Of a stretch of DNA of 42,703 nucleotides, positions 20,486 to 28,233 are shown piece after piece. Each line of letters begins with the position of its first letter. Position 1 is the stretch's first letter. Below the pieces are notes generated by a model. That model made no database searches. It worked only from the letters and a program-made list of their open reading frames with translations, and had not been told where the DNA came from. Location of the stretch: the NCBI GenBank assembly GCA_017555695.1, contig JAFZFX010000029.1:1-42703 (forward strand), in the 5' to 3' direction. Source of the stretch: Alistipes sp. (lineage in GTDB: Bacteria; Bacteroidota; Bacteroidia; Bacteroidales; Rikenellaceae). The position numbers were made by a program, and so were the translations under genes.

Positions 20486-20533
20486 AGTCTTTTTAAGTTT
20501 TAAGTTTTTATTTAGTTTTACATTATCTTTTAA

Positions 20534-22000
20534 TTATCGCGAAGTGTACTCTACAAAGTTGTTGTAGGCCTCTCCCCACAATGCCTCATTCTGCGGCTCA
20601 TAGCGTTTTCTATCGTCGAGCGAGCAGCGAATCATCGCACGCATTTCGTCAATCGTAGCTACTACACCCGCCCACTTGGCCTGCATCATTACATTACCTA
20701 TAGCAGTAGACTCTGACGAGCCAGTCTCTACAGGAATACCGATTGCATTGGCTGTGCACTGGTTGAGCATCTCGTTTCGTGCGCCACCACCAATCACATA
20801 CAAACGCTCGATAGCGACGGGCGATAATTCACGCAACATCTCCACCACCTGACGATAGCGCAGAGCCAACGACTCAAAGATGCAACGCACATACTGACCT
20901 ACGCTCTCGGGCGCGGGCTGTCCCGACTTCTCGCAGTACTCCTTGATAGCCTCTGTCATCGACTGCGGATTGGCAAAGCACTCGGCATCGGGGTTAATCA
21001 ACGAGCGGAACGGCTGCTCCTTCTCGGCTGCTGCAATCAAATCGCCATAGCTCATATCGGGCCACTCGGGACGGCAACGCTCCAACAGCCACATACCGCA
21101 GATATTTTTCAACACTCGGATAGTACCCTCGATACCACCCTCATTAGTAAAGTTCAAATCAAAGCTCTTATCCGAGATGATAGGCTCCTGCGACTCGATA
21201 CCCATCAATGACCAAGTGCCAGAACTCAGATAAGCAGACTTCTCATCCTCCATAGGCACCGCCGCCACAGCCGAGCCAGTATCGTGGCTCGCCACAGCAA
21301 TCACGGGCACTGCACCTAGACCAGTCAGACGCTGCACCTCCTCGGTCAGCACGCCAATCTTCTCGCCTGGCATAGTCATCTTACCGAAGCTCTCGGCTGT
21401 AAGACCCAACATCTTCAAGATATCTTCATCCCACTGCTTTGTGCGCGGGTCAATCATCTGTGCTGTAGAGGCAATGGTGTACTCGGTAATCATCTCGCCA
21501 GTCAGCAGATAGGCCAACGCATCGGGAATAAAGAGAATCTTCTTTGCCGCAGCCAGAGCCGAGCAGTTGTTTCTGCGCAGCGTGTCGAGCTGGAACACAG
21601 AGTTAAAATTCATAATCTGAATACCCGTCTTGCCATACAACTCCTTACGAGGCATATGCTCAAAGAACTTCTCGGGCGCACCTACAGTGTGCGGGTCACG
21701 ATAGCAGTAGGGTAGGCGCAACAATGCACCATCCTCACCAAAGAGTGCGAAGTCCACACCCCAAGTATCTATACCGATCGATTCAATCTTCACGCCTCGC
21801 TCGGCAATCTTTGCCAAGCCCTCCAATACAGATTTATATATTGCAGGAAAATCCCAATAGAAGTGGCCCTGCATCTCTATGATGGGGTCGGCAAAACGAT
21901 GGATCTCCTCAAGATTAATCTTGCCGTCGGCAGTTGTTGCCAGAATCACACGGCCGCTGGAAGCACCCAAATCGACCGCTGCAAAATGATATATAGCCAT
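20534..22000 (-). CDS. rhaB: Rhamnulokinase
   Basis: 488 residues of FGGY carbohydrate kinase. Marks are VDLGASSGRVI (about 8-18, N-terminal phosphate loop), DTWGVDFALFGEDG (about 75-88), VASHDTGSAVAAVP (about 240-253) and the C-terminal VIGGGARNEMLNQCTANA. It phosphorylates L-rhamnulose at C1 using ATP. The frame is open to a TTG at 22033, but that codon overlaps the -7 promoter box, so the ATG at 22000 (product MAIYHFAAVDLG) is the start. First gene of the operon, leader about 25 nt. Confidence 0.95.
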   Translation of the reverse strand: MAIYHFAAVDLGASSGRVILATTADGKINLEEIHRFADPIIEMQGHFYWDFPAIYKSVLEGLAKIAERGVKIESIGIDTWGVDFALFGEDGALLRLPYCYRDPHTVGAPEKFFEHMPRKELYGKTGIQIMNFNSVFQLDTLRRNNCSALAAAKKILFIPDALAYLLTGEMITEYTIASTAQMIDPRTKQWDEDILKMLGLTAESFGKMTMPGEKIGVLTEEVQRLTGLGAVPVIAVASHDTGSAVAAVPMEDEKSAYLSSGTWSLMGIESQEPIISDKSFDLNFTNEGGIEGTIRVLKNICGMWLLERCRPEWPDMSYGDLIAAAEKEQPFRSLINPDAECFANPQSMTEAIKEYCEKSGQPAPESVGQYVRCIFESLALRYRQVVEMLRELSPVAIERLYVIGGGARNEMLNQCTANAIGIPVETGSSESTAIGNVMMQAKWAGVVATIDEMRAMIRCSLDDRKRYEPQNEALWGEAYNNFVEYTSR

Positions 22001-22030
22001 AGTTGTAGTAGTTTTATAGTTTCTCTTATG

Positions 22031-22062
22031 CAAAATTATACTATTATTTTTATTCTTTGCAA
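22031..22062 (-). promoter_or_regulatory. Promoter of the rhamnose operon
   Basis: Minus-strand TTG (22062-22060), 21 bp, TAATTTTG (22038-22031), fitting the Bacteroidetes consensus. Predicted transcription start is near 22024. An AraC-type site should lie just upstream (22065-22110), but I could not make out a convincing direct repeat. Confidence 0.7.
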
Positions 22063-22248
22063 CCTCAAATGATTTTCATACTTAATATTTTGATATAGAT
22101 TTTTTTTAATAATTCATACTCATTCACCTTGCATTTATCATCCATTATACTAATAATCAGCATATAACCTCAAAAGCCAACGCAAAATATCATTATAAAT
22201 TCTGACACTATCAAAATTCACAGCCAAACGCCCCCCTTTCCGCCGCCT

Positions 22249-22279
22249 TTTGTAGGGATAGATTATTTTCATATTTTTG
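22249..22279 (+). promoter_or_regulatory. Promoter of the DUF6624 gene
   Basis: TTTG (22249-22252), 19 bp, TATTTTTG (22272-22279), 23 nt before the start codon. It is divergent from the rhamnose promoter, about 190 bp away. Confidence 0.7.
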
Positions 22280-22302
22280 TTACGACACAACACTACTCAA
22301 CA

Positions 22303-22968
22303 ATGAAAAGAATCCTACTAACAATCACTGCGCTCCTCGTCGCAATATCTGCTGCAGCACAGAGAAACGCCTCAATAGAGGAGCAGTTGCGCGAGATACG
22401 CCACCGCGACCAAAGCATACGCCAAAACCTCATTTCAAGTCAGATAAATAGCAACATCGACAGTCTGGTCTATTACGCAGAGCAGATGGCTAAAATCGAC
22501 GCCAAGAACCAGGCGTATGTAGCCAACCTACTCAAAACGCAGGGTATCCCCGCAGACCTATCCGAGGAAGCCTACTCTGCAATATTTCTCGTTGTGGACC
22601 ACGCCGACATCAACTATCAGAGACGCTATTTCAAACCGCTCAAGCGTGCCGCCAAGGAGGGTAAATTTAAGCCGTCGCAAATCAATACTCTCCACGACCG
22701 CATAATGATGGGTAGTAACCGCCGCCAACTCTATGGCACACAGACCCAAAGCCATACTACAATCATCGAGGGAGAACCTACTCCACAGCAGCTAATCTAT
22801 GTATGGCCCGTGCGCCGAGCACACACCATCGACGCCCGCCGACAGAGAACAGGATTGAGCAGCATGGAATCACAAGCCAAGGTCATCGAAGAAGTCACCA
22901 AGGGCAAGGTTATATGGGATAGAAAATTATCCATCAAAGAGGTCAAAAAGTTATTGCAGGCCAAATAA
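22303..22968 (+). CDS. Exported DUF6624-like protein of unknown function
   Basis: 221 residues with a signal peptide (hydrophobic residues 4-18, ISAAAQ cleavage near 20), so exported. The body matches the pattern I know for DUF6624: an Arg/Asp-rich helical N-terminal part (EEQLREIRHRDQSIRQ), a central VVDHADINYQRRYFKPL near 100, then LHDRIMMGSNRRQLYGTQ at about 125-142 and an acidic E-G-E-P-T-P segment. No catalytic mechanism is known to me for this family. It is expressed from its own promoter and is followed by the separate glyA promoter. Family call by motif memory; role unknown. Confidence 0.75.
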   Translation: MKRILLTITALLVAISAAAQRNASIEEQLREIRHRDQSIRQNLISSQINSNIDSLVYYAEQMAKIDAKNQAYVANLLKTQGIPADLSEEAYSAIFLVVDHADINYQRRYFKPLKRAAKEGKFKPSQINTLHDRIMMGSNRRQLYGTQTQSHTTIIEGEPTPQQLIYVWPVRRAHTIDARRQRTGLSSMESQAKVIEEVTKGKVIWDRKLSIKEVKKLLQAK

Positions 22969-22993
22969 GATTATATCACTAATGATATAAAAA

Positions 22994-23025
22994 TTTCATA
23001 AAACAAAAATGTTTTTCTAACTTTG
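22994..23025 (+). promoter_or_regulatory. Promoter of glyA
   Basis: TTTC (22994-22997), 20 bp, TAACTTTG (23018-23025). The -7 box is consensus, the -33 box has one change. Transcription should start near 23032, giving an unusually long leader of about 147 nt. Confidence 0.6.
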
Positions 23026-23031
23026 CGAGCA

Positions 23032-23178
23032 ATTAGGGGCAAACATCGCCTTTAACAGAACAAATGCACGCAAAATAGGCGAAGCCGCGGAGTAAGGAAC
23101 ACACCTCGGCCCGATAGTTTTATTTTACCACTTGCATTTACCAACGACGAAAAAGTTAAATTCAAACAATTATAGAAA
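23032..23178 (+). other. Long, possibly structured 5' leader of glyA
   Basis: Between the promoter and the glyA start codon lie about 147 nt without a reading frame. Within it ATCGCCT (about 23046-23052) can pair with AGGCGA (about 23080-23085), and GCCGCGG with CCTCGGC (about 23088-23114, one mismatch). The 3' half (23115-23178) is unstructured and A-rich. It does not fit my memory of the clostridial THF, SAM, glycine or preQ1 riboswitches. Confidence 0.4.
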
Positions 23179-24459
23179 ATGAAACAAGACAACCAGATTT
23201 TTGGACTTATCGAGCAGGAGCGCGAGCGTCAGATGCACGGCATCGAGCTTATCGCCTCAGAGAACTTTGTTAGCGAGCAGGTAATGGCTGCTATGGGCTC
23301 TGTTCTTACCAACAAATACGCCGAGGGTTATCCCGCAGCACGCTACTATGGTGGTTGCGAGGTAGTGGACGAGGTAGAGAAGCTCGCTATCGAGCGCCTT
23401 TGCAAGCTCTACGACGCCGAGTACGCCAATGTACAGCCCCACTCAGGCGCACAGGCCAATATGGCAGTATTCTTCGCTGTATTGCAGCCCGGCGACTGCT
23501 TTATGGGTCTCGACCTGGCTCACGGTGGTCACCTCTCACACGGTTCGCCTGTAAATATGTCAGGTAAGTACTTCAAGGCAGTAGGCTACCAGCTCAACGA
23601 GCAGACTGGCACTATCGACTACGACGATATGGAGCGCAAGGCTCTGGAGCACAAGCCCAAGCTCATCGTAGGTGGTGCATCAGCTTACTCTCGCGAGTGG
23701 GACTACAAGCGTATGCGTGAGATCGCCGACAAGGTAGGCGCACTCTTTATGGTCGATATGGCTCACACAGCTGGTCTTATCGCTGCTGGCATCCTCGACA
23801 ACCCCGTTAAGTATGCACACATCGTAACATCTACAACTCACAAGACTCTGCGCGGTCCTCGTGGCGGTATCATCTTGATGGGTAAGGACTTCGAGAATCC
23901 CTGGGGTCTTACAACTCCCAAGGGCGTAGTTAAGATGATGTCACAGATTCTCAACTCTGCAGTATTCCCCGGCATTCAGGGTGGTCCGTTGGAGCATGTT
24001 ATCGCAGCTAAGGCTGTTGCATTCGGCGAGGCTCTCCAGCCTGAGTATAAGGAGTACCAGAAGCAGGTGCAGAAGAACGCAAACGCTATGGCCGAGGCAT
24101 TCGCAAAGCGTGGTTACACCGTAGTTTCAAACGGTACCGACAACCACTTGATGCTTATCGACCTTCGCACTAAGTTCCCCGAGCTGACAGGTAAGCTCGC
24201 CGAGCGTTGCTTGGTTGCAGCCGACATCACCACTAATAAGAATATGGTACCTTTCGACTCTCGTTCACCTTTCCTCACTTCAGGTTTGCGTTTCGGTACA
24301 CCCGCAATCACAACCCGTGGTGTTAAGGAGGACAAGATGGACTACATCGTCGAGCTCATCGACCGTGTACTTCACGATCCCGAGAACGAGGAGAACATCG
24401 CAGCAGTTCGCAAGGATGTGAATGCTATGATGGCCGAGTATCCTCTGTTTGCTTGGTAA
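23179..24459 (+). CDS. glyA: Serine hydroxymethyltransferase
   Basis: 426 residues, full length. PLP fold-type I markers: [13 protein letters not shown] near 20, [16 protein letters not shown] near 50, HGGHLSHG near 115, and the PLP lysine in [13 protein letters not shown] at about 220-232. The C-terminal [27 protein letters not shown] is complete. It converts serine and tetrahydrofolate to glycine and methylene-tetrahydrofolate, the main one-carbon source. It has an unusually long leader upstream and a long hairpin downstream. Identification certain. Confidence 0.97.
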   Translation: MKQDNQIFGLIEQERERQMHGIELIASENFVSEQVMAAMGSVLTNKYAEGYPAARYYGGCEVVDEVEKLAIERLCKLYDAEYANVQPHSGAQANMAVFFAVLQPGDCFMGLDLAHGGHLSHGSPVNMSGKYFKAVGYQLNEQTGTIDYDDMERKALEHKPKLIVGGASAYSREWDYKRMREIADKVGALFMVDMAHTAGLIAAGILDNPVKYAHIVTSTTHKTLRGPRGGIILMGKDFENPWGLTTPKGVVKMMSQILNSAVFPGIQGGPLEHVIAAKAVAFGEALQPEYKEYQKQVQKNANAMAEAFAKRGYTVVSNGTDNHLMLIDLRTKFPELTGKLAERCLVAADITTNKNMVPFDSRSPFLTSGLRFGTPAITTRGVKEDKMDYIVELIDRVLHDPENEENIAAVRKDVNAMMAEYPLFAW

Positions 24460-24507
24460 AAGCACAACTCATTAACAATGATAAGATATTATCACATAAA
24501 ATAACCC

Positions 24508-24554
24508 AACATAAAAAGGGGTAGTCGTTCACCTACGACTATCCCTTTTATGTT
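24508..24554 (+). other. Long hairpin between glyA and the small peptide gene
   Basis: A 20-bp stem (24508-24528 with 24535-24554; one bulged A and one G-T pair) with a 6-nt loop. It lacks a U tract on the plus strand and ends 16 nt before the small gene at 24571. It may end or process the glyA transcript, or guard the 5' end of the next message. A small GATAA/TTATC inverted repeat lies at 24480-24493. Confidence 0.65.
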
Positions 24555-24570
24555 ATAAAACGAAACCAAA

Positions 24571-24696
24571 ATGGAGAAGAAGAATTATGAGAAGCCTACG
24601 ATTGAGGTTTTCGATGTAGAGATCGAGAAAGGTTTTGCCGCATCACCCACATTTTCAGGTCAAGACGGACAGGACGGCCCCGAGTATTGGTGGTAA
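24571..24696 (+). CDS. Small acidic peptide, 41 residues, paired with a lipoprotein gene
   Basis: Open frame of 42 codons: the product begins MEKKNYEKPTIEVFDVEIEK, continues with GFAAS, a Gly/Asp/Gln-rich stretch, and ends in two tryptophans. There is no hydrophobic segment. I remember this layout (Lys-Pro-x-Ile-x-Val followed by Glu-x-Gly-Phe-Ala-x-Ser and an acidic aromatic tail) as recurrent in Bacteroidales, often directly before surface-lipoprotein genes; its function is unknown to me. It lies 30 bp before the lipoprotein start and 16 nt after the hairpin. Coding is supported by codon bias, the position and the recurring pattern; no Shine-Dalgarno is seen. Confidence 0.7.
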   Translation: MEKKNYEKPTIEVFDVEIEKGFAASPTFSGQDGQDGPEYWW

Positions 24697-24726
24697 AGAT
24701 TATTAACTTTAGAGAAAGAGAAAATT

Positions 24727-26463
24727 ATGAGAAAAATCTTATCATTTTTTGCAGCTTCGCTACTCTTCGCAGGCTGCCAGGAGGAGATATTCGAGGAAAT
24801 ATACACACCCCAATTGAGTGCGCCTTTGGCTATCTCGGTATGCAATACAACTCGTTCATTCGACGATGAACTCAAGTGGTCGTGGGAGGAGAACGACCAG
24901 ATCACAGGCTATCAGAATATGGGCGACAAGAGCCGCAACATACTGGCTCTGAAAAATGAAAGCACATTCCATTGCAGCGACTTCGGCTACCACACAACCG
25001 AGGCTGCCGACTTCCACTTCTTCTATGCCGTAGAGAATGAGCAGGACCATACACTCACCGCCTATCAGGATGGTACTTGGCGACCCGTCTATGTCGGCAC
25101 AGCGACCGCAACCACCATCAAGGCTATCGACCAGGTTGAGATGTCACACCTCAGTTCTGCGCTTGAGATACGAGTATGGAAGGGCGATAAGACCAACCAC
25201 ACCGAGCGCAAGGTGACCGCTGCGACCCTCTCGTCAAATAATGACTTTATTGGCAAATGGACCGTGGCAGACGATTTGACTTACACACAGAGCCTCGAGG
25301 GCAAGGAGATTGCACTTACCGACCTTGACACTTCGACCGTTGTCTTCAATATGCCAGTCAACGAAGAGGGTTTTGCCAAGAATGAGTTTACACTCACACT
25401 CACTTACGAGGGCAAGGATTACACCTACTCATTGCCAGCCCTCACATTCGAAGCGGGCAAGCGCACCATTATGAATATCACCATCGCCACAACTGCGGCT
25501 TTGCTACCTAAGGGTCTAACCGTTCACGACAATATTCCAACCAACGCAACATCTGTTAAATTCGTTATAAATAGCGATTTTGAAGAGGGCAATAACATTG
25601 CAGCAACAACAAGCGACTACCCAATCTATGTTGTGGTAAAGAATGAGACCGAGGTTGAGTTCCACACCCCAGCCGAAAAGTATATGGCAAACGCAGATTG
25701 TAAAGAAATGTTTTATAAGAGGGAGCAGTTAACCTCAATAGATTTAACAAATATTGACACATCGAATGTAACAGATATGTCAGATATGTTCGCATTTTGT
25801 TCTGGCTTGAAAACATTGGATGTAAGTAATTTCAATACATCAAAAGTAACAACTATGGCAGGAATGTTACGCGACTGCACTGGGTTAACTTCGTTGGATG
25901 TAAGTAATTTCAATACATCGAATGTAACAACTATGTCATCTATGTTCAATAGCTGCGCTGGGTTAACATCGTTAGATGTAAGCAATTTCAATACATCGAA
26001 TGTAACAGATATGTCAGGTATGTTCAACAGCTGCACTGGGTTAACATCATTGGATGTAAGTAATTTCAATACATCAAAAGTAACAAGTATGGTGTCAATG
26101 TTCGAATCTTGTTCTGGCTTGAAAACATTGGACGCAAGTAATTTCAATACATCAAAAGTAAGTAATATGATGAGAATGTTCTCCAGCTGCACTGGATTAA
26201 CATCGTTGGATTTGAGCAATTTCAACACATCACAAGTAACAAAAATGGCATTTATGTTCGACAACTGCACTGGGTTAACTTCGTTGGATTTGCGAAGTTT
26301 TAATTTTTCAAAAGTGCTTTTGCCTAAAAACCAAGAGAAAATATTCCGCAATGTTGGTAATAATTATTCACCAAACCCTATCACAATAACAATAACCAAT
26401 GGTAGAAATTTTATCGATTATGGACTTGGCAGTGGAAATTACAAAATAGTATATGTAAATTAA
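24727..26463 (+). CDS. Lipoprotein: fimbrillin-like N-terminal half and BspA-type (DUF285) repeats
   Basis: 578 residues. A lipoprotein signal ends in LFAG-C17 followed by QEE, an acidic run of the type linked to surface display in Bacteroidetes. Residues about 30-275 resemble fimbrillin-like (Mfa/FimA-type) beta-sandwich proteins (KWSWEENDQITGY, SHLSSALEIRVW, EAGKRTIMNITI). Residues 335-530 are seven full 26-residue repeats plus a part, of the pattern LTSLDVSNFNTS-x-VT-x-M-xx-MF-xxCTG. These repeats are the BspA/DUF285 leucine-rich kind, used in adhesion or host binding. It is cotranscribed with the 41-residue peptide gene and ends at a strong terminator. The repeat half is AT-richer than the first half by eye. 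Confidence 0.88.
   Translation: MRKILSFFAASLLFAGCQEEIFEEIYTPQLSAPLAISVCNTTRSFDDELKWSWEENDQITGYQNMGDKSRNILALKNESTFHCSDFGYHTTEAADFHFFYAVENEQDHTLTAYQDGTWRPVYVGTATATTIKAIDQVEMSHLSSALEIRVWKGDKTNHTERKVTAATLSSNNDFIGKWTVADDLTYTQSLEGKEIALTDLDTSTVVFNMPVNEEGFAKNEFTLTLTYEGKDYTYSLPALTFEAGKRTIMNITIATTAALLPKGLTVHDNIPTNATSVKFVINSDFEEGNNIAATTSDYPIYVVVKNETEVEFHTPAEKYMANADCKEMFYKREQLTSIDLTNIDTSNVTDMSDMFAFCSGLKTLDVSNFNTSKVTTMAGMLRDCTGLTSLDVSNFNTSNVTTMSSMFNSCAGLTSLDVSNFNTSNVTDMSGMFNSCTGLTSLDVSNFNTSKVTSMVSMFESCSGLKTLDASNFNTSKVSNMMRMFSSCTGLTSLDLSNFNTSQVTKMAFMFDNCTGLTSLDLRSFNFSKVLLPKNQEKIFRNVGNNYSPNPITITITNGRNFIDYGLGSGNYKIVYVN
25729..26316 (+). repeat. 78-bp tandem repeat array (BspA/DUF285 units)
   Basis: Seven full units of 78 bp (26 residues) from 25729, plus a partial eighth of 14 residues (26275-26316). 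Each unit keeps L-T-S-L-D-x-S-N-F-N-T-S near its start and M-F-x-x-C-x-G near its end. Copies differ mainly at silent and loop positions. Such arrays can change copy number by recombination or slippage. Confidence 0.9.
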
Positions 26464-26492
26464 GCAATATATCACCTTGAATTAAGAGAACG

Positions 26493-26524
26493 AGTCTTCG
26501 GCAAAATGTCGAAGACTTTTTTTT
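26493..26524 (+). terminator. Terminator of the lipoprotein gene
   Basis: An 8-bp stem (26493-26500 with 26510-26517), 9-nt loop, and eight T at 26517-26524. It lies 29 nt past the stop codon. Confidence 0.88.
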
Positions 26525-26526
26525 GA

Positions 26527-26605
26527 TAGTGGTGAATAACGCCCACAATAATCAACACAATTTCTAACGGCATAATAAAATTTTCGACCACTACTATGCG
26601 TTATT
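26527..26605. repeat. Interleaved inverted repeats before rpoD (pseudoknot order)
   Basis: TAGTGGT (26527-26533) pairs with ACCACTA (26587-26593), while AATAACGC (26535-26542) pairs with GCGTTATT (26598-26605). The arms interleave instead of nesting, so as RNA they could only form together as a pseudoknot; as DNA they could be two overlapping protein sites. The region 26464-26739 has no reading frame. Confidence 0.4.
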
Positions 26606-26663
26606 TAGTCGGCTTGAGAGAAAATATCGAAAATATTTTCACAAAAGTGAAACAAAAAGACTC

Positions 26664-26679
26664 CACATTGCGTAATGTG
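26664..26679. promoter_or_regulatory. Small inverted repeat upstream of rpoD
   Basis: CACATT-GCGT-AATGTG, 6-bp arms with a 4-bp centre, 60 nt before the rpoD start codon. It could be an operator or a weak hairpin. No consensus -7 box could be found between 26525 and 26739. Confidence 0.35.
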
Positions 26680-26739
26680 ATGAAGAGTAAATTCTTTTCA
26701 CACAGCTCAAGCAAAGGAAGAAATTATAAATACTAAAAT

Positions 26740-27600
26740 ATGCGTCAATTAAAGATTACCAAGTCGATTACCAATCGTGAGAGTGCTTCACTCGACAAAT
26801 ATTTACAGGAGATTGGTAAGGAAGACCTTATCACCGTTGAAGAAGAAGTAGAATTGGCCCAGCGAATCCGCAAGGGCGACCAGGAGGCTTTGGACAAGCT
26901 CACAAAGGCTAACCTGCGTTTCGTGGTATCTGTAGCCAAGCAGTACCAGAACCAGGGTTTGAGTCTGCCCGACCTTATCAACGAGGGTAACTTGGGTCTT
27001 ATCAAGGCTGCCGAGAAGTTCGACGAGACTCGTGGTTTCAAGTTCATCTCTTACGCCGTGTGGTGGATTCGTCAGTCAATCCTACAGGCTTTGGCCGAGC
27101 AGTCGCGTATCGTGCGTCTGCCCCTGAACCAGGTTGGCTCACTCAATAAGATCAACAAGGCATTCCAGCGTTTCGAGCAGGAGCACGAGCGCACACCCTC
27201 ACCCGAGGAGTTGGCTAACGAGTTGGAGTTGCCCCGCGAGAAGGTTACCGACACTCTGCGCGTAGCAGGTCGCCACATCTCGGTTGATGCCCCCTTTGCC
27301 GATGGCGAGGACAACAGCCTTTTGGATGTATTGGTTAATACCGACTCACCCAACGCCGACCGCGGTTTGATTAACGAGTCGTTGGCAACTGAGGTAGATC
27401 GCGCATTGGAGACACTCACCGAGCGCGAGCGCGACATCATCAAGTACTTCTTCGGCATCGGCTGCTCGGAGATGACACTCGAGGAGATTGGCGAGAAGTT
27501 CGACCTCACTCGTGAGCGCGTACGCCAGATTAAGGAGAAGGCTATCCGCCGCCTGCGCCAGTCATCACGCAGCAAGCTCCTCAAGTCTTACTTGGGATAA
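26740..27600 (+). CDS. rpoD: Primary sigma factor, short Bacteroidetes type
   Basis: 286 residues: no region 1.1, then region 1.2 ([14 protein letters not shown]), region 2 ([58 protein letters not shown] at about 64-121), region 3 and region 4 ([32 protein letters not shown], the -35 reader). The size and the missing region 1.1 match the Bacteroidetes SigA that recognises TTTG/TAnnTTTG, consistent with the many promoters found in this window. Monocistronic, ended by the terminator at 27624-27655. Its own promoter is not evident; a 6-bp inverted repeat and an interleaved repeat lie upstream. Confidence 0.95.
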   Translation: MRQLKITKSITNRESASLDKYLQEIGKEDLITVEEEVELAQRIRKGDQEALDKLTKANLRFVVSVAKQYQNQGLSLPDLINEGNLGLIKAAEKFDETRGFKFISYAVWWIRQSILQALAEQSRIVRLPLNQVGSLNKINKAFQRFEQEHERTPSPEELANELELPREKVTDTLRVAGRHISVDAPFADGEDNSLLDVLVNTDSPNADRGLINESLATEVDRALETLTERERDIIKYFFGIGCSEMTLEEIGEKFDLTRERVRQIKEKAIRRLRQSSRSKLLKSYLG

Positions 27601-27623
27601 TAGCCGTTTGCGCAACATAAATC

Positions 27624-27655
27624 AAAGGGTTAGACTTTGCGGTCTAACCCTTTTT
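27624..27655 (+). terminator. Terminator of rpoD
   Basis: A 12-bp perfect stem (27624-27635 with 27642-27653), 6-nt loop, and a T run at 27651-27655. It lies 24 nt past the stop codon. Confidence 0.88.
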
Positions 27656-27724
27656 ACTTACCTATATCCACCAATTAAAGCATTGCTTTAGATAAGCTAT
27701 ATTATTTATATATAAACCAAGTAA

Positions 27725-28216
27725 TTACTCAACCTCGCACTGCATAATATAATCATCCATCACAAAACCGCATCCGATATCGGCCACTTGCTCATCAACG
27801 ACATTAAAGTTTTTCTTTAGATAAACCTCATAAGCGTGTTTATTATTGCGGTTTACGGTAAGATATATCGCCGACATTCCGCCCTCGCGACACAACCCCT
27901 TCATCATATCCAGACCCATCGAGAAGATACCTCGTCCACGATGCTCCTTCAAGATATAAAACTTGCTCAAAAAGAGCCTCTCACCCTGCGACTGCACCCC
28001 GAAATAGGAAATAATATCACCGTCCTCCTCGACAACAAAATAGCGATATCCCTGCAACAACTGACCCTGCACCGCCTCAAAACTTTGGAAGCGCTCAATC
28101 ATATACTCCACCTGCTCGGGCGTACAAAACACCACATTGGCCTCGCGCCATACAATCTCGGCCACCTTTACCATACGCCTTACATCGGCCTCGCTGAAAA
28201 TCTCTCTAACCTTCAT
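27725..28216 (-). CDS. GNAT-family N-acetyltransferase
   Basis: 163 residues of GNAT fold. Motif A is HRGRGIFSMGLDM (about 90-102), binding acetyl-CoA pyrophosphate; the following strand is AIYLTVNRNNKHAYEVYLKKNF, a typical Asn-x-x-Ala-x-x-x-Tyr-x-x-x-x-Phe motif B. The front half YFVVEEDGDIISYFGV is the usual beta-hairpin. The acceptor (an amino acid, peptide or small molecule) is not evident. It starts 17 bp after the end of ung on the same strand, so they form a two-gene unit. Confidence 0.9.
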   Translation of the reverse strand: MKVREIFSEADVRRMVKVAEIVWREANVVFCTPEQVEYMIERFQSFEAVQGQLLQGYRYFVVEEDGDIISYFGVQSQGERLFLSKFYILKEHRGRGIFSMGLDMMKGLCREGGMSAIYLTVNRNNKHAYEVYLKKNFNVVDEQVADIGCGFVMDDYIMQCEVE

Positions 28217-28233
28217 ATCTAACCATATTTATT

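Noticed and set aside
22001-22033. TTG start of rhaB at 22033
   Set aside because: It falls inside the -7 box of the operon promoter, so it would not be transcribed.
23032-23178. THF riboswitch or small SRP RNA upstream of glyA
   Set aside because: The remembered cores (the THF riboswitch consensus, and the GGAA-capped SRP helix) are not present.
25729-26316. Regular 78-bp repeats as a CRISPR array
   Set aside because: There are no spacers; the repeats are contiguous, in frame and code for a known leucine-rich unit.
25713-26351. 212-codon minus-strand frame with internal repeats
   Set aside because: It is the complement of the BspA repeat array; the repeat pattern is copied by base pairing, and the plus-strand frame has the known family signature.
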